DNA of 6,643 nucleotides from Bacteroidota bacterium (GCA_003519375.1 DOWV01000376.1:1-6643); one strand, 5' to 3'; positions 1 through 6,101 are shown, counted from the stretch's first letter. Numbers and translations are program-made. Notes: generated by a model from the sequence alone, not told the origin.

Positions 1-483
1 GCGTCGTGCATTTACCTGGGTCATGGCATTCAGTGTCTCCGCGTCAACAACTCGAAGTTCCTCAATGAGGTGAGCAAGCCCGAGCCGTTTGACTTCCTCT
101 TCCAGTTCCTCCCGAATCTCCCTTTTTGCGTCAGGGACGTCACCCAGCCCGTCAATCGCCGCCTTCAAGTAGAGACCGGAGCCTCCGACGAGGACCGGTG
201 TGCTTCCTCCCCGCTGGATCGCGGTAAGAGTCTTCCTGCAGTCCATGCCGTATTGGCCGGCGCTGTACTCCACGGTAGGTTCAAAAAGGTCGACAAAGTG
301 ATGAAGGACGCTCGCCCGGTCTGCTTCAGAGGGCTTGGCTGTTCCGATGTCCAGGTACTTGTAGATTTGCCGGGAGTCGACGGAGACTATTTCACCACCC
401 AGGGATTTGGCGAGCAGGAGTGAAACGGCAGTCTTGCCGGAGGCAGTTGGTCCAATAAGGGCGAGAAAAGGACGGTTTATCAA
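1..483 (-). CDS. miaA: tRNA dimethylallyltransferase (MiaA), N-terminal half, cut by the window edge
   Basis: MiaA transfers a dimethylallyl group from DMAPP to N6 of A37 in tRNAs that read UNN codons (family knowledge). The 161 visible codons, about half of the usual ~300 residues, carry the P-loop GPTASGKT at residues 11-18, the signature DSRQIYKYLDIGTAKP at 36-51, HHFVDLFEP near 63-71, and GGSGLYLKA around residue 105. The reading frame stays open to the left edge, so the C-terminal half lies outside. The start is TTG at 483: no ATG or GTG lies between the in-frame pcm stop codon and the P-loop, and an AGG sits about 8 nt upstream of this TTG. The gene follows pcm after 48 nt and probably shares its transcript. 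The identity is secure; the start codon is slightly less so. Confidence 0.95.
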   Translation of the reverse strand, partial: MINRPFLALIGPTASGKTAVSLLLAKSLGGEIVSVDSRQIYKYLDIGTAKPSEADRASVLHHFVDLFEPTVEYSAGQYGMDCRKTLTAIQRGGSTPVLVGGSGLYLKAAIDGLGDVPDAKREIREELEEEVKRLGLAHLIEELRVVDAETLNAMTQVNARR

Positions 484-531
484 CTCAGGACCTGAAAGGT
501 AGAAGCGTTCAACACCGCGTAGCCGGGACCG

Positions 532-1173
532 TTACTGGCCGTTCCATCCTTTTTTGCCGATCAAAGGAACGAATTTGAATCCCTTCGTCTCACGACTTGA
601 ATACGAGTCACCATCGCGGGTCACGATGATGAGATCCTGTACATCCATGTTTCCCACAGGGATCACGAGACGCGCTCCGTCGGAAAGCTGCTTCAGAAGC
701 GGATCCGGGACCTCTGGCGCAGCAGCAGTCACGATAATCCCGTCATAAGGGGCAAACTCCGACCAGCCAACCGTACCATCGCCAGCCTTCGATCCTATGC
801 GGTACCCAAATCGCTCGAACATCTTGCGCGCATGGAGCAAAAGCTCGACATGCCGTTCTATCGTGTAGACCCTGCAGCCGAGCTCAGCAAGAACCGCAGC
901 CTGGTATCCGGATCCGGTACCTACCTCAAGGATTTTTGCACCCGCTTTCGGCGCCAGTTGTTCGGTCATGAATGCGACGGTGTACGGCTGCGATATCGTT
1001 TGCTGGTTTGCTATGGGGAGCGCGGTGTCATCATACGACCGATTGACAAAAGGCTCCGACACGAACAGATGCCGCTCAATTTTACCCATGACCTGCAGAA
1101 GGCGTTCATCAGCAATTCCCCGTTCGCGCAACAATGCGATCATTTCACGACGTTCATCATCGAACCGGCCCAT
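532..1173 (-). CDS. pcm: protein-L-isoaspartate O-methyltransferase
   Basis: This SAM-dependent cytoplasmic enzyme methylates L-isoaspartyl residues in aged proteins and starts their repair. In the 213-residue product I see the family block QTISQPY at 58-64, SAM-binding motif I LEVGTGSG at 82-89, GDGTVGW at 131-137 followed by the YDGIIVTAAAPEVP strand, and the C-terminal FVPLIGKKGW at 201-210. Length is normal for bacterial Pcm. An upstream TTG at 1176 would add one residue, but AAGGAG at 1179-1184 lies only 2 nt from it and 5 nt from the ATG at 1173, so I chose the ATG. That ATG overlaps the glycosyltransferase stop by one base (TGATG), which suggests coupled translation. miaA follows downstream. 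Confidence 0.96.
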   Translation of the reverse strand: MGRFDDERREMIALLRERGIADERLLQVMGKIERHLFVSEPFVNRSYDDTALPIANQQTISQPYTVAFMTEQLAPKAGAKILEVGTGSGYQAAVLAELGCRVYTIERHVELLLHARKMFERFGYRIGSKAGDGTVGWSEFAPYDGIIVTAAAPEVPDPLLKQLSDGARLVIPVGNMDVQDLIIVTRDGDSYSSRETKGFKFVPLIGKKGWNGQ

Positions 1174-1835
1174 CAATACTCCTTGAGAAGCACAGAAAGA
1201 AAATTCCTGGTGGTAGTCCAGTGTGTCATATGACTGCCCGCAGCGCCGTAGATCGTAGCAACAGGAACGAATCCAATGCGGAATCCTTTCAGGGCGGCGC
1301 GAATCAGAAACTCGGTCTCCGCTTCGAAGCCGTCGCTCAATGTAGAGACTGCCGAGAGAATGTCCGAGGAAATGAGACGGAAACCAGATTGGCTATCGAT
1401 GATCATCTGTCCTGTCCTGGCCGAGACCAGGAATGAAGTGAGAGAGTTTGAGAGCGCCCGGTGCAAAGGCATCCCGCTGCCCATTCTCCTTCTCGCGCCG
1501 ATCAAGAACTGGTATTCACCTTTTTCCCATTCACGAACAAATGCCGGAATATCGACCGGATCATGCTGCAAATCGGCATCGATGGTGAGGGCGGCTTTGT
1601 AACCTCCATGCTGCAGGAGACGGTCGAAACCGGTTCTCAGGGCGGCTCCTTTCCCACGATTCCTCTCGTGCCTCAGGAGATGAGCTCCGGACTCTCTGGC
1701 GACGCCGGCAGTCGCGTCGGTAGAGCCGTCATCGACCACAAATACATTGTCAAGGAGGACATGCGGCCTAAGCCGATTCAGCAGCGGCCGAAGCGTCTCG
1801 GCGGCATTGTATGCGGGGATGACAACTGCAATCAT
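1173..1835 (-). CDS. family 2 glycosyltransferase, dolichyl-phosphate-mannose-synthase-like
   Basis: The 220-residue product is a single GT-A domain. It has the N-terminal nucleotide-sugar strand VVIPAYNAAETL (4-15), VVDDGSTDAT (33-42), the NRGKGAALRTGF segment (59-70) and a DxD-type metal site in TIDADLQHDP (84-93, D86/D88). DSQSGFRLIS (147-156) and a C-terminal VPVATIY also fit polyprenyl-phosphate glycosyltransferases of the DPM1 type. I see no transmembrane helix, unlike relatives with C-terminal membrane segments, so it is probably cytoplasmic or peripheral. The sugar donor and acceptor cannot be read from the sequence. The ATG at 1835 overlaps the folP stop by 4 nt (ATGA), with AGGGA at 1845-1849 inside folP as a plausible ribosome site 9 nt away. 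Its stop overlaps the pcm start. It has no obvious functional tie to folP or pcm. Confidence 0.9.
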   Translation of the reverse strand: MIAVVIPAYNAAETLRPLLNRLRPHVLLDNVFVVDDGSTDATAGVARESGAHLLRHERNRGKGAALRTGFDRLLQHGGYKAALTIDADLQHDPVDIPAFVREWEKGEYQFLIGARRRMGSGMPLHRALSNSLTSFLVSARTGQMIIDSQSGFRLISSDILSAVSTLSDGFEAETEFLIRAALKGFRIGFVPVATIYGAAGSHMTHWTTTRNFLSVLLKEY

Positions 1836-2680
1836 ACGGCCGGTTCCCTGTCCTTGAGGGCATCCGCAACAAGCGCAACCCGCCTCATCTCTTTCACATC
1901 ATGCACTCTGATAATATGAGCACCGCGCAAGATGCATGCTGCGACTGCTGCTGCAGTCCCCTCGAGTCGCTCATCAACGGTCAAGTTGAGAATCTTTCCG
2001 ATGAACGATTTACGGGATGGACCCACGAGGATTGGAAACCCTGCCGGCGAAGCTGACTTGAGATTGCGCATCAAATCCAAGTTATGGTCGAGGTTTTTGC
2101 CGAAGCCAATTCCCGGATCGACGATGATCTGTTTGATACCGGCTGATTGTGCACGCTCTGCCTGATGGGCCAGATAGTCCCGGACTTCGTTCACGACGTT
2201 CAGGTACGCAGGGTTCTCCTGCATGGTCTTCGGAGTGCCGGCCATGTGCATCAGCACCACGGTCGCCTTCTTCTGGACCACAGTTTCAAGCATCGCCGGA
2301 TCAAACGTCAATCCGCTGATGTCATTCACAATGATGGCACCCGCATCGAGCGCCGCCTTTGCGACACCCGACTTGTACGTATCGATTGAGATCGGAATGT
2401 CGATGCGCCGGATCAGCTTTTCTATAACAGGCACTACTCTCCGTATCTCGTCTGCCTGCGGCAGGGGTTCGGAACCCGGTCGTGTCGATTCTCCGCCGAT
2501 ATCGAGGAAATCCGCCCCTTCAGCGGCAAGCTGTTCGCCACGTGCAACAGCAAGGTCCGGATCAAGATACCGGCCACCATCTGAGAAGGAATCGGGAGTA
2601 ACATTCAGGATCCCCATCACATGCGTACGTGACGAACAATCGTATGTCCGGTTGCCAAATCGGAGAAGCAGCCTGTTCAT
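1832..2680 (-). CDS. folP: dihydropteroate synthase
   Basis: DHPS condenses 6-hydroxymethyl-7,8-dihydropterin pyrophosphate with p-aminobenzoate to give dihydropteroate in folate synthesis, and is the sulfonamide target (family knowledge). The 282-residue product has every hallmark loop of the TIM barrel: MGILNVTPDSFSDGG (22-36), IGGESTRPGS (61-70), SIDTYK (98-103), VNDISG (118-123), MHMAGTPKTM (144-153), DPGIGFGK (188-195), GPSRKSFIG (220-228) and the final RVHDV (258-262). Length is typical. A stop codon lies in frame six codons upstream and the ATG at 2680 gives the usual ~20 residues before the first motif. No good Shine-Dalgarno precedes it, and a possible promoter lies unusually close (separate entry). 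It heads the folP-GT2-pcm-miaA string. Confidence 0.98.
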   Translation of the reverse strand: MNRLLLRFGNRTYDCSSRTHVMGILNVTPDSFSDGGRYLDPDLAVARGEQLAAEGADFLDIGGESTRPGSEPLPQADEIRRVVPVIEKLIRRIDIPISIDTYKSGVAKAALDAGAIIVNDISGLTFDPAMLETVVQKKATVVLMHMAGTPKTMQENPAYLNVVNEVRDYLAHQAERAQSAGIKQIIVDPGIGFGKNLDHNLDLMRNLKSASPAGFPILVGPSRKSFIGKILNLTVDERLEGTAAAVAACILRGAHIIRVHDVKEMRRVALVADALKDREPAV

Positions 2681-2687
2681 CTCAGAT

Positions 2688-2717
2688 ACTATCGTTCAGG
2701 TGAATTTTCCTTGTCAC
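2688..2717 (-). promoter_or_regulatory. possible sigma-70-like promoter for folP
   Basis: On the minus strand GTGACA (2712-2717, five of six matches to TTGACA) is separated by 18 nt from GATAGT (2688-2693, four of six to TATAAT). The -10-like box ends only 7 nt before the folP ATG, so a transcript from here would have almost no leader. This is pattern matching only; similar matches arise by chance. Confidence 0.25.
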
Positions 2718-2744
2718 GGGCTTAAGGAAGGAATGCCGCCACAC

Positions 2745-2773
2745 AAAACCCTTACAGCGCAAACTGCTCAAGG
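2745..2773 (-). terminator. weak terminator-like hairpin after the zinc-ribbon gene
   Basis: On the minus strand an imperfect stem (CCTT-G-AGC against GCT-GT-AAGG, one bulge, 7-nt loop; 2750-2773) includes part of the TGA stop at 2768-2770. After three G residues comes a run of only four T (2745-2748). The stem is short and the T tract poor, so termination may be partial or absent. Confidence 0.25.
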
Positions 2774-2971
2774 CTCGCTGCAAGAGTGATAGAAACCGCA
2801 CTTCGGGCAGATGAGCTTGCACTTCCGGCTTTCCAACACCGTTCCGCAATTGACGCAATACTGCCAGAAGTGGTTTTGTCCTGTCGCACAGGCCTCGGGA
2901 TCAAGCGGCTCACCTTTTAGACGACCTTGACCATGTGAATCCTTTTCCGGTTCAAACTGATCCCTCGTCAT
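2768..2971 (-). CDS. small Cys-rich zinc-ribbon protein, function unknown
   Basis: The product is 67 residues: a polar, charged N-terminal part (1-33) and a Cys-rich C-terminal module. CVNCG (C39, C42) and CPKCG (C55, C58) form a classic two-knuckle zinc ribbon, with extra cysteines at C28, C51 and C64. The module also reads as a K-C-K-L-x-C-P-K-C-G-F-Y-x-S-C pattern; I recall similar small uncharacterised proteins from other phyla, but this is unchecked. A good ribosome site, AAGGA at 2979-2983, lies 7 nt before the ATG, which makes translation credible despite the short length. It starts 19 nt after the M28 peptidase stop, so the two are probably co-transcribed. It could bind nucleic acid or a protein partner, or simply hold zinc. 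No function can be assigned. Confidence 0.85.
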   Translation of the reverse strand: MTRDQFEPEKDSHGQGRLKGEPLDPEACATGQNHFWQYCVNCGTVLESRKCKLICPKCGFYHSCSEP

Positions 2972-2990
2972 GAATCCATCCTTCCCAGCC

Positions 2991-4445
2991 TCACCAAGCC
3001 AGCCGCAACAAACCTATTCCCAGCGCCTTGACTGCACCGCTCATATTGAAAGGTTCTTTCTCTGTGGTCGTCGCAGGCACATCAAGTGAGGAATGATAGT
3101 ATGCAGAGTAATCGACGTAGACGGTGTCGGGATGACCCTTCCATGCCTTCGAACTCCATCCGGGAGTCTGTTGAAGAGCTTTCAACTCATTCCAGGCACC
3201 GGTGTAAATTGTGATGGCAGGGATCTCGAGCTCCGGCAGTTTCAGCCGGGCCAGATATCGGGGAAAAAATACATACGAGTCGGTTCCCCCTTGCGATGGG
3301 TTTGTCGTCGATTCCGACCAGTATCCCCTTTTGCCGACGAACTCTTCTCCGACGGCTTCCAGAGTACGAAGCAGGTGAGCGTTGTACCCGACATCGTTTG
3401 ATTCAAAATATATGCAGTTACGCGTTGCTCCGGTGCCAACTTCATCGAGATTCAGCACGCCATGGATGTTGGCGACTTCGTCCGCGTGCCGTCTGACAAA
3501 GTGCTCTGTTGAATATATCTCAGTTCCCCAGATCGCAAAGCGAAGAGAGAATTTCGGTCTGGGAATCCGGCCATTCTTAACAAGAGCCTGCAAGATCCTT
3601 GCAGTCTCCAGGACCGCGGACACCCCCGAGGCGTTGTCATCCGCACCGGGGCCTCCGGAATCGGAGTCACCGTGAGCGCAGATGAGAAAGTAACGTTCAC
3701 TCTCTCCTTTGAGCGTCGCGATGACTGTCTTCGGGCTTCCGGAATCTATCGCACTTCGGACTGAGAAGTTCAGAATCACTTCGACCGAATCCATCAACAC
3801 CTTCTTCAACCTCAGGCCGTTATTCCGGGAAAGGTTGAAGAGCGGAATGAGATTCTTCTCCGATTCCGGCAGGTCACTGATCATCGCCCAATCAGAATAG
3901 GCGCCTTCCAGATTCGGTGATGTCAACAACAGGCACAGCACTCCCGCCTCGGCCAAACGCCGGTAGGTTTTGTTCGAGACCGCGGCATCGATGAGCAGGG
4001 CTTTGTTTTTCAGTCCGATCGAAGGAGCGTTTTCCGGCTGATGGAGGTATACCAAACTCGCCGTCGTATTCGGAACTGAGGGTGAATATGCTCCGACCCA
4101 TTCATTTCGCACGAGATTCCGCAGAGAGGGGGGTGATTGGACTTTCAAGCTCCAGTTCTTCAACTCGTACGCGAGGCGCTTGGGATCCTTCTCGACGACG
4201 GGTGTAAAGCCGGCTTTCCTGAACTGCTCAACGAGATATGAGACAGCCTTATCACCTGATCTGGTACCACCCGTACGCGAGCCAAAACGCACGAGATCTC
4301 GGACTTGTCCTAAAAGCCGCGGGGTTGAGACGGAGTTGGCAAATGCGCGTTCAGTTTTCGATTGTGAGGAGACGGTACTGCACAGAACGGCAAATGAGAT
4401 CACAGAGAGGCAAATCCGGCAACTAGCGTGGGTCACGAAGTGCAT
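2991..4445 (-). CDS. secreted M28-family metallopeptidase with PA domain
   Basis: The 484-residue product starts with a signal-peptide-like stretch (hydrophobic core about residues 11-24, likely cleavage near 26-28, no lipobox), so it is probably exported. Residues about 115-232 resemble a protease-associated (PA) insert (AGVLCLLLTSP, IPLFNLSRNNG). The M28 di-zinc core follows: H258 in CAHGDSD, D269 in GADDNASG, general base E309 in WGTEI, D334 in NLDEVG, and H451 in YYHSSLDVP. By comparison with Vibrio aminopeptidase, the residue after the base should be a second Glu that binds zinc; here it is I310. The fold suggests an aminopeptidase or carboxypeptidase acting on extracytoplasmic peptides, but specificity is unknown and activity is uncertain. 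The ATG at 4445 lacks a strong ribosome site. A promoter candidate lies just upstream. Confidence 0.9.
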   Translation of the reverse strand: MHFVTHASCRICLSVISFAVLCSTVSSQSKTERAFANSVSTPRLLGQVRDLVRFGSRTGGTRSGDKAVSYLVEQFRKAGFTPVVEKDPKRLAYELKNWSLKVQSPPSLRNLVRNEWVGAYSPSVPNTTASLVYLHQPENAPSIGLKNKALLIDAAVSNKTYRRLAEAGVLCLLLTSPNLEGAYSDWAMISDLPESEKNLIPLFNLSRNNGLRLKKVLMDSVEVILNFSVRSAIDSGSPKTVIATLKGESERYFLICAHGDSDSGGPGADDNASGVSAVLETARILQALVKNGRIPRPKFSLRFAIWGTEIYSTEHFVRRHADEVANIHGVLNLDEVGTGATRNCIYFESNDVGYNAHLLRTLEAVGEEFVGKRGYWSESTTNPSQGGTDSYVFFPRYLARLKLPELEIPAITIYTGAWNELKALQQTPGWSSKAWKGHPDTVYVDYSAYYHSSLDVPATTTEKEPFNMSGAVKALGIGLLRLAW

Positions 4446-4485
4446 CGGCCACGCTGGGTGTGTGCGAAGAGAGGTTCATACCTGC

Positions 4486-4514
4486 ATAGTACCAAATAGT
4501 TCGGCGTCGGGCAA
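4486..4514 (-). promoter_or_regulatory. possible sigma-70-like promoter for the M28 gene
   Basis: On the minus strand TTGCCC (4509-4514) and TACTAT (4486-4491) are separated by an ideal 17 nt, each matching four of six consensus bases. The site lies right after the dismutase terminator and would give a leader of about 34 nt before the ATG at 4445. The position is sensible but the match is modest. Confidence 0.35.
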
Positions 4515-4560
4515 TCCAAAAATCAAAAGGGTTGGAGAATTTCTCCAACCCCTTGATTTG
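4513..4560 (-). terminator. intrinsic terminator of the SUF-dismutase block
   Basis: A perfect inverted repeat, GGGTTGGAGAA (4529-4539) and TTCTCCAACCC (4541-4551), is centred on 4540. The realistic hairpin has at least 9 pairs with a 5-nt loop. An outer 7-bp arm (AAATCAA at 4520-4526 with TTGATTT at 4553-4559) extends it. On the minus strand the stem is followed by TTTTGATTTTTGG, a good U tract, starting about 20-40 nt after the dismutase stop. Confidence 0.88.
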
Positions 4561-4572
4561 ATCAATACACAG

Positions 4573-5205
4573 CTACTTGCCGAGGACGAACTTCTTGTAT
4601 CGGGCGTTGATTCTTCCCCAATGCAGGTTCCCGAGGAAATTGTCGATGTACTTTGCCCGACCCGGGCCGTCCTTGTGGTAGTACGCGTGCTCGAAAACAT
4701 CGCAGCAAACGAGCGGGACACCGCCCCAGATCGCACCGTAATGGTGTTCGTCGACCGTCACATTGAGGAGGCGGCCTGAGTATAACCGGTCAAAGGCCAG
4801 GAGTCCCCATCCACTCAATTTGGCGGATACTGTTGCCGCCTTGAAATCCGCCTTCCAGGCATCGAAAGAACCGAATTCCTTTTCGAGAGCTGCCTTCACG
4901 TCCGGGCCCTGGTTCGGGTCACCGTCGCCGCCCAGCACTTCCCAGTAGATGTCATGCAACAACGCTCCGGCGTGGTTCCATGTGAAGCGCCGCTTCAGCT
5001 CGCCGATCACACTGTAGTTTCCATTGGCAGTGCTGCGATCTGCAGTCTCGAGCCCCTTTTCGATATTGTTGAGTGCGGTGACATATCCCTTGTGGTGCGT
5101 GTTGTAATGCCAATCGGTCGTTTCCGGGCTCACCACGTTTGCGAGGAGCTTTTTGGCCTCGTCGTCAGAGTACGGTCGTGGATTGAATTTCCATTCGTAT
5201 GCCAT
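4573..5205 (-). CDS. superoxide dismutase, Fe/Mn family
   Basis: The enzyme converts superoxide to oxygen and hydrogen peroxide. With the ATG at 5205 the product is 210 residues, normal for the family, with no signal peptide. The four metal ligands are visible: H33 in DWHYNTHHKGYV, H84 in LLHDIYW, and D169 and H173 in DVFEHAYY; E172 is also kept. Oddities: the usual DVWEHAYY has Phe at 171, two Cys (167-168) precede D169, no Fe-type Gln precedes H84, and the NQD-type Gln of Mn enzymes is replaced by DEHHY, putting His154/155 there as in some archaeal enzymes. Metal choice (Fe, Mn or either) therefore cannot be called. An ATG at 5295 would add 30 residues with no family match; AAAGGA 6 nt before 5205 supports the shorter form. 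It follows the Fe-S genes and precedes a strong terminator. Confidence 0.95.
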   Translation of the reverse strand: MAYEWKFNPRPYSDDEAKKLLANVVSPETTDWHYNTHHKGYVTALNNIEKGLETADRSTANGNYSVIGELKRRFTWNHAGALLHDIYWEVLGGDGDPNQGPDVKAALEKEFGSFDAWKADFKAATVSAKLSGWGLLAFDRLYSGRLLNVTVDEHHYGAIWGGVPLVCCDVFEHAYYHKDGPGRAKYIDNFLGNLHWGRINARYKKFVLGK

Positions 5206-5211
5206 TCTGAA

Positions 5212-5217
5212 TCCTTT
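5212..5217 (-). promoter_or_regulatory. ribosome-binding site that sets the dismutase start
   Basis: AAAGGA on the minus strand lies 6 nt before the ATG at 5205. The in-frame ATG at 5295 encodes an extension unlike any dismutase N-terminus, so this site decides the start. Confidence 0.8.
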
Positions 5218-5220
5218 CTT

Positions 5221-5236
5221 GTTGTAGATGTACAAC
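5221..5236. repeat. inverted repeat in the dismutase leader, possible operator or hairpin
   Basis: GTTGTA-N4-TACAAC is a perfect 6+6 inverted repeat with a 4-nt spacer. It sits 3 nt upstream of the dismutase ribosome site, in the 89-nt gap after the DUF59 gene. It could be an operator, or a small mRNA hairpin affecting ribosome access. I do not recognise it as a Fur, PerR, IscR or LexA box. Confidence 0.4.
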
Positions 5237-5246
5237 CGTGAGTAGT

Positions 5247-5274
5247 GCGATATTCTTTCTAGGTCCGTTGTCAC
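5247..5274 (-). promoter_or_regulatory. weak promoter-like element for the dismutase
   Basis: GTGACA (5269-5274, five of six matches) and TATCGC (5247-5252, three of six) lie 16 nt apart on the minus strand. A start of transcription near 5240 would place the inverted repeat at 5221-5236 right at the beginning of the message. The -10 match is poor. Confidence 0.2.
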
Positions 5275-5294
5275 GGAGATGGAGCAGAGCGCCA

Positions 5295-5708
5295 TCAGCC
5301 GAAATTCAGCATCAGCTTTGCAGCCTCGGACATCATCGCCGGATTCCAGCTCGGCTCAAACACGAGGTCGACTTTTACGTTCTGGACACCTCTAACTTGT
5401 TGAACACGCCGGCGCACATCCGCTGCGATCATCGGCCCCATACCACAGCCGGGCGCCGTCAGCGTCATCGTGACAAAGACGTTCGCCTCCCCCGGGATGA
5501 CTTCATCGAGGTTCAGATTGTACACCAGCCCGAGGTCGACGATATTCACCGGGATTTCAGGATCGTAACATTGCTTTAGCGCTTCCCATAGCCGGACTTC
5601 GAGCTCCGTCTCCACGGTTATCGTGCGGCTTCCAACCTGTACCTCGGCGGGCTGAGACGTCGAACTGTCCTGCGCCCTTTCAGCGGATGATGGCTGGCTG
5701 TCGTCCAT
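5295..5708 (-). CDS. DUF59/MIP18-family Fe-S assembly protein, SufT-like
   Basis: The DUF59 (PaaD/SufT/MIP18) domain is linked to Fe-S cluster maturation and delivery to client proteins. The 137-residue product has a Ser/Gln-rich, low-complexity N-terminus (about 1-25) and then the domain: YDPEIPVNIVDLGLVY (48-63), MTLTAPGCGMG (81-91) with the conserved Cys at C88, and VFEPSWNPAMMSEAAK (116-131). It is shorter at the N-terminus than typical SufT, so the symbol is withheld. AAGGA at 5717-5721 lies 8 nt before the ATG at 5708, and only 15 nt separate it from the A-type carrier stop, so it belongs to the same operon. Its place among sufU and the carrier supports a general Fe-S role over a phenylacetate (PaaD) role. 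Confidence 0.92.
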   Translation of the reverse strand: MDDSQPSSAERAQDSSTSQPAEVQVGSRTITVETELEVRLWEALKQCYDPEIPVNIVDLGLVYNLNLDEVIPGEANVFVTMTLTAPGCGMGPMIAADVRRRVQQVRGVQNVKVDLVFEPSWNPAMMSEAAKLMLNFG

Positions 5709-5723
5709 GGATGAGATCCTTGA

Positions 5724-6092
5724 TCAAACTCCAAATGAGTGACCGCAACCGCATGTCTTTGACGCCTGGGGGTTATTGAAAACAAAGCCCCGGCCGTTCA
5801 GTCCATCTGAAAAATCGAGCGTCGTTCCGGACAGATAGAACTGACTCTTCGCGTCGATGCAAATGGTAAGGCCCTCGCGTTGATACACCGTATCCCGCTC
5901 CAGAGGTTTCTCGTCAAACGCGAGAACGTAGGTCAAGCCGGAACAACCCCCGCCCTTCACTCCCAGTCGAAGCGAATGCGATTCAGGGATGTTGTTTTCC
6001 TCTTTGATCTTCTTTATCTCAACCGCCGCCCTCGGGGTCAGCGTAACGATTTCTTCTGCCTCTTGCTGCACTTCGATAGTCACTTGACCCAT
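5724..6092 (-). CDS. A-type iron-sulfur carrier (IscA/ErpA/SufA family)
   Basis: A-type carriers receive Fe-S clusters from a scaffold and pass them to apo-proteins, usually as dimers. The 122-residue product has the HesB fold signature: LRLGVKGGGCSGLTY (41-55, ligand C50) and the C-terminal TCGCGHSFGV (113-122, ligands C114 and C116). All three cysteines are present. A GTG at 6113 would add seven residues and has no good ribosome site, whereas AAGGAG at 6102-6107 lies 9 nt before the ATG at 6092, so I chose the latter. It starts 43 nt after the sufU stop and is followed 15 nt later by the DUF59 gene. Sequence alone does not tell IscA, ErpA and SufA apart, so no symbol is given. Confidence 0.95.
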   Translation of the reverse strand: MGQVTIEVQQEAEEIVTLTPRAAVEIKKIKEENNIPESHSLRLGVKGGGCSGLTYVLAFDEKPLERDTVYQREGLTICIDAKSQFYLSGTTLDFSDGLNGRGFVFNNPQASKTCGCGHSFGV

Positions 6093-6101
6093 GGCATCAT
6101 T

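Noticed and set aside
70..423. A 117-codon plus-strand reading frame opposite miaA.
   Set aside because: The minus strand here encodes the P-loop and signature motifs of MiaA, so this is a shadow frame.
2223..2789. A 188-codon plus-strand reading frame opposite folP.
   Set aside because: It is antisense to a complete dihydropteroate synthase with all motifs, and its protein is low in recognisable structure.
4180..4779. A 199-codon plus-strand reading frame crossing the M28 start, the terminator and the dismutase end.
   Set aside because: It is antisense to two well-identified genes and spans an intrinsic terminator, and its protein shows no recognisable domain.
5206..5295. A 30-residue N-terminal extension of the dismutase from the ATG at 5295.
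   Set aside because: The extension resembles no dismutase N-terminus and is not a convincing signal peptide. A strong ribosome site (AAAGGA) precedes the ATG at 5205, which gives the normal family length.
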